Positions 26,748-33,993 of a DNA stretch of 37,702 bases are shown here, one piece after another. The position numbers were made by a program, and so were the translations under genes. The stretch comes from Filifactor villosus (lineage in GTDB: Bacteria > Bacillota > Clostridia > Peptostreptococcales > Filifactoraceae): the NCBI RefSeq assembly GCF_042652965.1, contig NZ_JBHSHL010000056.1:1-37702 (forward strand), in the 5' to 3' direction. A model generated the notes under the pieces. It did not search any database, was not told the DNA's origin, and worked only from the letters and a program-made list of their open reading frames with translations. Positions within the stretch are counted from its first letter, which is position 1; every line of letters starts with the position of its first letter.

Positions 26748-27163
26748 TCTCTTTCCTCCTCATATCACATTTTCAACAACGGGGTTCGGTCCTCAACTGA
26801 TACCTCTTGTCGCTTGCGATCTACTTACATTTATTTCCATGTTCTCGTTTTGTTAAACAGTTCTTCTCAAAAAACCGGAAGTTGCAAGTTATACTATTCT
26901 CCGATAGAAAGGCCGTTATATCGAGGCTTACAAGCATACAATCCATTTTGTCGCCCGTAGAACGAAAAATATTGACATCAATGATTCAAGCGGATAATAG
27001 TATGTGTGGATTCTAAACTTCTTGAAAGTGTTCATTTGACAAAATCCCATTTTTACAAATGTATAGGAAAATCAAAATTTCATATTTGTGCAGTATTACT
27101 CCCGGGCTTATAACAGCATCCGATCATCAATGTCGGAAGCTGCCGCTATCGAACAGACTATTC
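26748..27163. other. Intergenic interval with MITE copy G
   Basis: Between dcd and the DMT transporter gene, both minus. It contains repeat copy G; otherwise I see no gene and no clear promoter. Confidence 0.5.
26891..27003. repeat. MITE-like intergenic repeat, copy G
   Basis: ATACTATTCTCCGATAGAAAG at the left, GTTATATCGAGG inside, ATATTGACATCAATG, and AAGCGGATAATAGTAT at the right. Its terminal inverted repeats are the cleanest of the family; 113 bp. Confidence 0.82.
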
Positions 27164-28036
27164 TTATCCTCGGGGCCTTATTTCACCCAGCATGGCTCCT
27201 CCAATGATCAGCACTGCACCGATAGCTTGTGCCGAAGTCATTACTTCGTGAAGTAAGAGTGCCGAAAACAAAAGCGCTGAGACCGGATCAAGGTAACTGA
27301 TCAAGGCTACCGATTGTCCGGACAACTTTTGCAAACCTGAAAAATACAATAGATATGCAACTCCCGTATTCACAAAGCCAATCACTACAATATAGGGCAG
27401 ATCACGCACCGTTATATGCGGAATACCTGCTGTACTTAATGCATACATCAATACAACTGCAAAGGCCACATTCAATTCAACAGCTGCTGTCTGCATCCCG
27501 CTTGTACGGGTGATCTGTTTGTTAAACACGATCAAGACGGCATAAAGAAAGGCCGAAATCATTGCAATACCAAGCCCCGGTATATTCATTCCCGTAACAA
27601 CGATACTTCCGCTTATATTGACCAGTCCGATGGCGACTATTAGAACAGATATCCACTTTCTCCCCGTGAGTTTCTCATGAAAAAGAATCGGAGAACATAA
27701 CAATACGAGGATCGGCCCTACATAGTAGATCAACGTTGCCAGACTAACATTCAACACTCTGTAAGCTTCAAAAAGTGCAATCCAGTTCAAACCGAGGGTA
27801 GTTCCTCCGATTAAAAGCGGTATCCTCTCTTCATAGATACTCGTCTTATCAAAACCGCCACGCAACAATACTAAGAGCGTCAATAAAGCCCCACCGATCA
27901 AAGTACGCATTAAAACGATATGGCTTGCCGCCAAAGATATATGTGAGACATAGAATCCGTTTGTGCCGAAGATCAATAAAGACAGAATATACATCCCATA
28001 AGCCGAATATTTCTTATCGTTCTCCTTATTACTCAT
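27164..28036 (-). CDS. DMT (EamA) family transporter
   Basis: About 290 residues with ten hydrophobic segments in two repeated EamA halves, the drug/metabolite transporter fold used for export of amino acids and other small metabolites. Typical features are the end of helix 1 (LIFGTNGFYVSHI), LMRTLIGGALLTLLVLL, and the second-half equivalent VALISYLDPVSALLFSALL with LLHEVMTSAQAIGAVLIIGGA. The frame opens at 28057, but GGAGG nine bases before the ATG at 28036 gives the start MSNKENDKKY. Substrate unknown. It lies about 290 bases downstream of the SCIFF maturase gene on the same strand. Confidence 0.92.
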   Translation of the reverse strand: MSNKENDKKYSAYGMYILSLLIFGTNGFYVSHISLAASHIVLMRTLIGGALLTLLVLLRGGFDKTSIYEERIPLLIGGTTLGLNWIALFEAYRVLNVSLATLIYYVGPILVLLCSPILFHEKLTGRKWISVLIVAIGLVNISGSIVVTGMNIPGLGIAMISAFLYAVLIVFNKQITRTSGMQTAAVELNVAFAVVLMYALSTAGIPHITVRDLPYIVVIGFVNTGVAYLLYFSGLQKLSGQSVALISYLDPVSALLFSALLLHEVMTSAQAIGAVLIIGGAMLGEIRPRG

Positions 28037-28326
28037 AGCTCCACATCCTCCAAACACTCTTTATGGCTAAGATGTCTCCTGACCGTTCCCTTGTATTACA
28101 GATCGTATATCGTTGATGAGGCTCAGCCGGACTCCGCAATAAGGTACAGATCTCCTTGGAGAAGTACCTCACAATTAAACAGACAAAACAAAACCGGTCT
28201 TACAAAAAACAAAGTCTATGAGGATATTCCCTTTACTCGGTCGGTAACGACATAAAGAGCGGAGCCTGTGTATTTCGTGAAACAAAAATGAGAGTCTTCT
28301 GTACCTGTACACGATCTTTTCTTCGA
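28037..28326. other. Interval between SCIFF maturase and DMT genes
   Basis: No gene. A hairpin lies at 28142-28169 (AGGTAC/GTACCT plus TCTCC/GGAGA) without a T-run. It may be a leader structure of the DMT gene, but it matches no riboswitch class I can recall. Confidence 0.4.
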
Positions 28327-29697
28327 CTATTCTTCGTCCGCTTCTGCAACTTTCATCATAATAGCACACTCCATCCTCTTTCGGAAAAGTCTGCACCCGT
28401 AATCGTAGATTCCCGTGATCTTTCCCGTTGCGTGATAGGAATTTGCCGCACATCCGCCTGAACAATAAAGTTTTGCCCAACAATCGACACACTCTTCATG
28501 AGAATAGATGTTGCAGGCCTTAAACTCTTCCTGCAGAGTTGCATTGGTAATGCCCTCGTCCAAACTTCCCATCCGACAAGAGGGATCGTTGACAAACTGA
28601 TGACAGGGATAGAGGTCTCCCCAAGGAGTGACTGCCAAGTACTCCGTACCCGAACCGCAGCCCAAGATCCTCTTGTGTACGCAGGGACCGTTTTCCAGAT
28701 CGATGGTATAATGATAAAAACTGAACGGCCTTCCCTCCTTCTTGCGCTTAAGCATCTCCTTGGCAAGAATCTCGTACTGCTCAAACAGCTTCGGCAGATC
28801 CTCCTCCGTCAAAGCGTTTGCATCCTGCTCGGAAGATACCACCGGTTCCATGCTGAGCTCGGTAAAGCCCAGATCTGCCATATGAAGGACATCGTTTGTA
28901 AAATCGGTGTTATGGTGGGTAAAGGTACCTCTCATGTAGTAGCCTTCGCCGTTTCTGCTCTCAACAAGCTTTTGGAACTTGGGAAGGATGACATCGTAGC
29001 TCCCCTTGCCGGCATAATTCTTGCGGAAACGGTCATGGACTTCCCTTCTCCCGTCCAAGGACAGGACTACGTTATGCATCTCCCTGTTAGCAAATTCGAT
29101 CACCTCATCATCGAGCAGAACTCCGTTTGTCGTCAATGTAAAGCGAAAGTTTTTCTTGTATTTTTTCTCCAAACTTCTACCGTATTCGACCAGTTTTTTG
29201 ACTACGTCCCAGTTCATCAGTGGCTCTCCACCGAAGAAATCTACCTCCAGGTTGACCCTTGAACCCGAACGCTCGACCAGGAAGTCCAGAGCCTTCTTGC
29301 CCACCTCAAAACTCATAAGAGCATCGGTTCCCTGATATTTGCCCTGTCTTGCAAAACAGTATTCACACGACAGGTTGCAGGTATGTGAGACATGCAGGCA
29401 CATCGCCTTGATCACGTCATCCGATTTCTTCCTTCCGGAGAGACTCTCGTAGATGTCCTCGGTAAAAAGTTGTCCCGTTCTCTTAAGTTCCTCAACATCG
29501 TCCATGCAATCAAAGATCTCTTCTCTGCTCAAGCCATAGCTCGGATATTTTTCCTGTATCTTCTCGACGATTTCTTCCTGATCATACTGCTGATACCATT
29601 CGATGATATCGTAAGCGACCTCGTCGACCGCATGTACGCTTCCGCTGTGCACGTCCAAAACGATATTGTACCCGTTTAACTTGTATTGATGTATCAT
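28327..29697 (-). CDS. SCIFF radical SAM maturase (SPASM, CteB-like)
   Basis: A peptide-modifying enzyme that installs thioether (sactionine-type) crosslinks in the SCIFF peptide. It has 456 residues. An N-terminal peptide-recognition (RRE-like) region with HSGSVHAVDEVAYDII (17-32) is followed by the radical SAM motif CNLSCEYC (C107, C111, C114) and GGEPL (156-160). A SPASM region near 347-444 has ten cysteines for auxiliary clusters (CGSGTEYLAVTPWGDLYPC, ECVDCWAKLYCSGGC). The ATG follows TAGGAGAA. The precursor gene lies 71 bases upstream on the same strand, with a terminator-like hairpin between. This pairing and order are the family standard in Clostridia. It appears complete. Confidence 0.96.
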   Translation of the reverse strand: MIHQYKLNGYNIVLDVHSGSVHAVDEVAYDIIEWYQQYDQEEIVEKIQEKYPSYGLSREEIFDCMDDVEELKRTGQLFTEDIYESLSGRKKSDDVIKAMCLHVSHTCNLSCEYCFARQGKYQGTDALMSFEVGKKALDFLVERSGSRVNLEVDFFGGEPLMNWDVVKKLVEYGRSLEKKYKKNFRFTLTTNGVLLDDEVIEFANREMHNVVLSLDGRREVHDRFRKNYAGKGSYDVILPKFQKLVESRNGEGYYMRGTFTHHNTDFTNDVLHMADLGFTELSMEPVVSSEQDANALTEEDLPKLFEQYEILAKEMLKRKKEGRPFSFYHYTIDLENGPCVHKRILGCGSGTEYLAVTPWGDLYPCHQFVNDPSCRMGSLDEGITNATLQEEFKACNIYSHEECVDCWAKLYCSGGCAANSYHATGKITGIYDYGCRLFRKRMECAIMMKVAEADEE

Positions 29698-29718
29698 AGT
29701 TTCTCCTAATCAAAAATA

Positions 29719-29748
29719 AATGACCTCCGATCACGATCGGCGGTCATT
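29719..29748 (-). terminator. Attenuator between SCIFF precursor and maturase
   Basis: Minus-strand AATGACCGCCGATC pairs with GATCGGAGGTCATT (one bulge/mismatch), continuing into TTATTTTTG, 21 bases after the precursor stop and before the maturase ribosome site. Partial read-through would yield more peptide than enzyme. Confidence 0.7.
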
Positions 29749-29768
29749 GGGTGTTACACAATTACCAA

Positions 29769-30056
29769 TTACGCATGTTGTTCGCAGGGTTGGTTTGCAA
29801 CTCCGCAAGAGGTCTTGCAGGCGGATTGACAGGAAGTTTGACACTCTCCGCAACCTCCGTGCAATACGCTGTCTCTGAGGTTTCTTACCTTCAGAGTCTT
29901 GATTCTGCCGGGTCTCGATACCGACTCACAAGGTTGGTTTGCAACTCCGCAGGATGTCTTACAGGCGGACTGACAGGAAGTTTGACACTCTCCGCAACCT
30001 CCGTGCAATACACTGTCTCTTAAGCTCTTTGTTTTTAGCGTTTGAATACGTTTCAT
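29769..30056 (-). CDS. SCIFF ribosomal peptide precursor, tandem (two units)
   Basis: SCIFF peptides (six cysteines in forty-five residues) are almost universal in Clostridia, about 45-47 residues long, and modified by the neighbouring radical SAM enzyme. This one has 95 residues because it holds two units. Unit 1 (1-44) begins MKRIQTLKTKSLRDSVLHG; unit 2 (about 51-95) begins RIKTLKVRNLRDSVLHG. Both continue with the same core, GGCGECQTSCQSACKTSC then GVANQPCE, so there are 12 cysteines. The linker is SVSRPG. The duplicated core is nearly identical at DNA level (29781-29870 and 29931-30020), indicating a recent in-frame duplication or gene conversion. A GAGATGAGGG-type ribosome site and an extended -10 promoter lie upstream. 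Mature function of SCIFF is unknown. Confidence 0.93.
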   Translation of the reverse strand: MKRIQTLKTKSLRDSVLHGGCGECQTSCQSACKTSCGVANQPCESVSRPGRIKTLKVRNLRDSVLHGGCGECQTSCQSACKTSCGVANQPCEQHA

Positions 30057-30090
30057 AATAAGCCCTCATCTCTTTTATTATTATGTCTAC

Positions 30091-30120
30091 ATTTTAACAT
30101 AAAATGCCCCCTTTTTACAA
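30091..30120 (-). promoter_or_regulatory. Probable promoter of the SCIFF operon
   Basis: Minus-strand TTGTAA (30115-30120), 18-base spacer, TAAAAT (30091-30096) preceded by TG (extended -10), about 30 bases before the ribosome site. Confidence 0.55.
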
Positions 30121-30312
30121 TAGGGAAATCGCATGCCGAAACAAAACACGGCCCGACTTGTTGATCCCTTCGAAAGGCAATATAGAATTCAAAACGAAAA
30201 CAGAGATAGAGCAATACCATATAGTTAAAAAAACAGACTCTGCGAAGATATTCATCCCCCAGATCCGCTTATTTTGTAAAACAATACCACAATCTCCTTC
30301 TGAGAGAAGTCG

Positions 30313-30388
30313 AGTCCTAAATTTGGTATAAATGCAAAAATATCGCCTTTGGGTTATGAGACCTATCGTCTCAGAGAATGTCTTACAT
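30313..30388 (+). repeat. Repeat family X, copy 1
   Basis: A 76-bp segment starting AGTCCTAAATTTGGT and ending GAATGTCTTACAT. The inverted copy at 33562-33637 matches at 67 of 76 positions without gaps. Confidence 0.85.
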
Positions 30389-30463
30389 AACTTTCTGTCT
30401 TTTGTTTATGCGGATCAGACTATATTTATCTCTATGTGCCCCTCAACCGAACTCGTACAAAGG

Positions 30464-30600
30464 AGATACCGTACAATTCACAGAAATAGAGTAAAACCGG
30501 TTTCATACAAAAAATATTGTTGCAAGTGTTTACTTCATGAGATTTTTTCGTTGTATAAAACAACAGAAAAATCAAGATGCAGCTTTGTGCGGTGTCATCC
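30464..30600 (+). repeat. Repeat family Y, copy 1
   Basis: About 137 bp from GGAGATACC through AAAACCGGTTTCA and GTATAAAACAACAG to TTTGTGCGGTGTCATCC. It is related to the direct copy at 33251-33385. It ends six bases before the last codon of the decarboxylase gene. Confidence 0.65.
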
Positions 30601-30606
30601 AAATAA

Positions 30607-32043
30607 TCAGGGCAGAAGTACGCAGACTTCCTTGCTTGAATGCTTCTTCCCCCATCTCAGTTCTATCCCTTGCTCGGCATAGGATTCGAACAAAGCTAAG
30701 ATCTCACTTGTAATAAACTCTCCGGGAGCGAGCAGAGGGATCCCCGGCGGATAGGCCCAGACATACTCACTGCAGATACGCCCCTCCGCCTCGGAGTGTC
30801 CCACGATCTCATCGGGAGAAGAAAGCGCTCTTCCAATATCTACGCACTGCTTCGGGAGAAGGTACTTGGTCTTAGTCGACCTTCCTCCTCCGGGCGAAAA
30901 CCGCTCAAGCTCTCTGTCGATCTCTCTCAAGGCTCTGCCGAGCTGTTTCAGATCCTCCATCCTATCTCCAAGTCCCGTCATAGCAGTGCAATAATCCGTC
31001 GAGCTCATCTCCGTCTCAATCCGATATTTCCTTCTCAAAAGCTCTGCAAGCTCCTTCCCCGTCATGGAAGTATCTCCCGTATAGATAACGATCTTGCTGA
31101 CATCGTAGTCAAAAAAATTCTTTCTTTTACGTCCAAAGAGTTTGAGGTATCGAAGTTCTTCCATCCCTCTTCTAACACTGTCAAGATCCGATCTCCATTC
31201 TTTGAGCAGAATCTTGCCTTCTTCTTTCAAAAGTCTCATACAGGAATCCATCGAAGCGATAAGAAGGTAGGAGGGGCTTGAAGTCTCAAACATAGAGATC
31301 GCCCTGCAGATCTTCTCATGATCGATCAACTTCCCGTTAATATGAAGGATCGCTGTCTGAGTTAAACTCGGAAGAGTCTTGTGCATACTTTGGATCACAA
31401 CGTCCGCTCCCAATCTCACCGCGCTCTCAGGAAAGATGTCGAAGTGGCCCAGATGAGCTCCGTGCGCTTCATCTACAAGGACGGGGATCCCTTGTTCGTG
31501 AGCCTGCATGCAAATCTTTTGAATATCGCTGATCACTCCTTCATAGGTCGGGCTTGTTATTACGACCAGCTTGATATCCCCATGCTCTATCAACTTGCTT
31601 TTCACCTGATCCGGACGAATGTCGAGCAGGATCCCCGTCTCCTCGTCTTCTTCAGGCAAGATAAAGACGGGGTGCAGATCTCTTATCTCCACCGCATGGT
31701 ATACCGACTTATGACAGTTCCGCGCAACCAATATCTTGTCGCCCGGCTCGGTCAAGGCATAGATGACCGAGAGGATCCCGCAGGTACTCCCGTTAACAAG
31801 ATACCTGCTTGTCTCACTCCCCCAAAACTCCGCCGCCTCTCTCATCGATTCCAGCAGGATCCCTTCCGGAGAGTGCAGATCGTCAAAACCTTGCACCTCG
31901 GTAATATCCAAGTGTGCCGACAAGTCTTTCAGATAGCTCGATCTCGGGGAAAGCTCCGTATTCCTCTTGTGCCCGGGCATATGCATCGGAATGTATGCCT
32001 CGTTATATTCTTTCAACTTTTCGATCAGGGGTCTTCTTTTCAT
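30607..32043 (-). CDS. Orn/Lys/Arg-family PLP decarboxylase
   Basis: A fold-type I PLP enzyme of 478 residues, the short form (without the N-terminal wing domain) found in Firmicutes as SpeA/YaaO-like arginine or lysine decarboxylase. Motifs: MHMPGHKRN (20-28), QGFDDLHSPEG, NGSTCGILSVI, SPTYEGV, VDEAHGAHLG (190-199) and the PLP lysine K222 in SMHKTLPSLTQT. The C-terminal part has YVWAYPPGIPLLAPGE. Arginine, lysine and ornithine specificity cannot be told apart from sequence alone. AGGAAG precedes the ATG. It lies 59 bases downstream of an unknown gene on the same strand and ends beside repeat Y. Confidence 0.93.
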   Translation of the reverse strand: MKRRPLIEKLKEYNEAYIPMHMPGHKRNTELSPRSSYLKDLSAHLDITEVQGFDDLHSPEGILLESMREAAEFWGSETSRYLVNGSTCGILSVIYALTEPGDKILVARNCHKSVYHAVEIRDLHPVFILPEEDEETGILLDIRPDQVKSKLIEHGDIKLVVITSPTYEGVISDIQKICMQAHEQGIPVLVDEAHGAHLGHFDIFPESAVRLGADVVIQSMHKTLPSLTQTAILHINGKLIDHEKICRAISMFETSSPSYLLIASMDSCMRLLKEEGKILLKEWRSDLDSVRRGMEELRYLKLFGRKRKNFFDYDVSKIVIYTGDTSMTGKELAELLRRKYRIETEMSSTDYCTAMTGLGDRMEDLKQLGRALREIDRELERFSPGGGRSTKTKYLLPKQCVDIGRALSSPDEIVGHSEAEGRICSEYVWAYPPGIPLLAPGEFITSEILALFESYAEQGIELRWGKKHSSKEVCVLLP

Positions 32044-32102
32044 ATACTTCCTCTCTCCACTCCTCTTGTAAACCGGGGATAGGTTTTTTCAAAATTTTCC
32101 CG

Positions 32103-33182
32103 TTAGGCTTTCCTGACCGAAAACCCGACCTCCGGCAGGCAAAACAACTTCTCCGCTTTGGAAACAAAGTCTTCGACCCCATCCCGATCAACTGCAGTCA
32201 CATAAACGCCGTCCGAGCCTGTATCGATAAGAACGAAACTCTGTTCTTCCGCTCTTTTTTGGATGTATTCAAGCGCCTCGTCGCAGTAGACTTCCTCCTC
32301 AAGATCAAAGTCTTTTTCTTCAAGCAGAGGTTTCTCTTTTTTCTTCAGAATGATATTGAGGGAAAACAGAACTTCTTCGACATCGTCCTTCCAATCGAGA
32401 TAGACGATATATCCCTTGTCCTGAAGGATGTGCAACACTTCCATCACAAAGTCTTCTTCCGTGACCGCCTTCTTTATGATCGACTTGCAGGCAGAGGAAG
32501 AGACCCCCATCGCCAAAAGAACTTCTTCTATACCTTCGGAAAACATCGCAAGCCTTTTCTTGTTTTTTTCGATCCTCTCTTGCTTTGCCTTTTCGGCATT
32601 TTCGAGCAAGATACCGTACTTGGCTATCTGCTCATCGAGTTGTTTTTCCATTGCGATAAGCGAAGCCTCTATTCTCTCTATGACCTTGCCGTCTCTAACC
32701 GGACTATACTTTCCGACACTCTTATACCAAGGCAGATAGTTGTCTGCATCCTCGCCCGAGAGAACATTCGAATTTGAGAGGATTTCACACCTGCCTTCTA
32801 TGAGAGACACAAAAAAGGTGGTGGGAGCATCCTTGTCATAACACTCTACCACAGAAGGAAGATAGCAATAGGAGACCCCGTTGCTTTTATCCGAGTACTC
32901 CTTGTCCTCTTCTCTTATGACCACCACTTCAAAAACATCCTTCCCCTGTGCGTACTTCTCCATTGAGCAAGCGGTCTCCGTCTCATCGATATTCGAGCCT
33001 TCGATCTCACAGATCAAAGAATACTTCAGCCTTTCCTTTTCCTGCAAACGATGAAAACTCTCCTCGCAGATGATATCGGAACAATATTCTTCCCCTATCA
33101 GTTCTTTGGACGGATAATAATACCTCTGGCTGTTCGGCGGTACAAGGTTGGGACTCTTTTTCTTTTTGAAAAAATTAAACAT
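32103..33182 (-). CDS. Uncharacterised protein with KKKK N-terminus
   Basis: A protein of about 359 residues that I do not recognise. AGGAGGAAGAAG directly before the ATG at 33182 gives MFNFFKKKKSPNLVPPNSQ; the frame itself opens eight codons earlier. It has no signal peptide or membrane segment. The first half is mixed with several cysteines. A charged helix at about 175-220 (MEKQLDEQIAKYGILLENAE) looks coiled-coil. The C-terminal 120 residues are acidic and alpha/beta-like, ending in FVLIDTGSDGVYVTAVDRD, which is vaguely like DUF6630-type domains. It is probably cotranscribed with the decarboxylase gene downstream. No function is proposed. Confidence 0.8.
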   Translation of the reverse strand: MFNFFKKKKSPNLVPPNSQRYYYPSKELIGEEYCSDIICEESFHRLQEKERLKYSLICEIEGSNIDETETACSMEKYAQGKDVFEVVVIREEDKEYSDKSNGVSYCYLPSVVECYDKDAPTTFFVSLIEGRCEILSNSNVLSGEDADNYLPWYKSVGKYSPVRDGKVIERIEASLIAMEKQLDEQIAKYGILLENAEKAKQERIEKNKKRLAMFSEGIEEVLLAMGVSSSACKSIIKKAVTEEDFVMEVLHILQDKGYIVYLDWKDDVEEVLFSLNIILKKKEKPLLEEKDFDLEEEVYCDEALEYIQKRAEEQSFVLIDTGSDGVYVTAVDRDGVEDFVSKAEKLFCLPEVGFSVRKA

Positions 33183-33250
33183 CTTCTTCCTCCTGTTCCA
33201 TAACATCCGACCGGGCTCATATAAGAGACCCGTTGATCCATATTATCAGG

Positions 33251-33385
33251 GAGATCCTGCATAAATCAAAAAACAGAAAAAACCGATTTCACCCAAAGGG
33301 TAAAATTCTTAGAGGTGTTGATCTCATATTTTTGTACTGTATAAGACAATAGCAAAAGCAACACACCCCTTTGTGCGGTGTCTCC
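33251..33385 (+). repeat. Repeat family Y, copy 2
   Basis: From GGGAGATCCTGC through AAAACCGATTTCAC and GTATAAGACAATAGC to TTTGTGCGGTGTCTCC; about 135 bp, same orientation as copy 1. Confidence 0.65.
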
Positions 33386-33561
33386 TCTTACTCAAAGTTC
33401 CAAACAATCCGTTTCACAGGCCATATTATATCATAAATGTGCTATCATTCATCATGAAATCTTTGAAAAATTAAGAACGGTACAAGCATCCCTATCCCCT
33501 TTCTGGAGTACTGTACACCCATTGACCGATTTCACAGATATGCATGTGAGCAGTCAAGAGG

Positions 33562-33637
33562 ATGTAAGACATCCTCTAAGACGACAGGTTTCATAACCTA
33601 AAGGCAATCTTTTTGAATTTACACCAAATTTAGGACT
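33562..33637 (-). repeat. Repeat family X, copy 2 (inverted)
   Basis: The reverse complement begins AGTCCTAAATTTGGTGTAAA and ends GAGGATGTCTTACAT. On the plus strand its left end extends into a perfect hairpin GAGGATGT/ACATCCTC. Confidence 0.85.
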
Positions 33638-33655
33638 TGACTAAACACAAGACCG

Positions 33656-33802
33656 GTATGGTTCATAGGCACACGGGGCAAACAACAGGACAATATCAGG
33701 AGCAAAATTTACATTTCAGTATGGTTCTATTATAAGTTCCATACACGTTGATTTCATCGAGATTAATCTCGCATTTACATTTCAGTATGGTTCTATTAAA
33801 AC
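33656..33802 (-). CRISPR. Degenerate CRISPR remnant, two spacers
   Basis: Two recognisable repeats of the main array lie here: 33707-33736 (one change, ending TATAAG) and 33773-33802 (last four to five bases changed), with a 36-nt spacer between. Exactly 37 bases left of the first one ends a shortened remnant, GTATGGTTCATAGG (33656-33669), so a second spacer of the standard length is likely. The spacer at 33737-33772 contains a perfect palindrome, CGAGATTAATCTCG. It is separated from the main array by the ATPase gene. Confidence 0.75.
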
Positions 33803-33993
33803 GTGTGATTCCGAATCACTATTTCATCCCATTATCGAAGCTAACTCTGTCAGCCTGTCCCAATTCTATCACTTTCTCCTCTTTTTTGTAAGCGAATTTT
33901 ATATAAAATCACGCTCAATTTGTTACCGACAAAGAATCTCCCCGATAAATTTACAATACCAAGATTCGACAGATTTTTTTCAGTAAAATTTTT

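Noticed and set aside
28142..28169. Riboswitch before the DMT transporter
   Set aside because: It is only a simple hairpin with no T-run; the sequence matches no aptamer class that I can recall.
30332..30682. Plus-strand ORF of 116 codons
   Set aside because: It is made largely of repeats X and Y and runs into the antisense of the decarboxylase gene.
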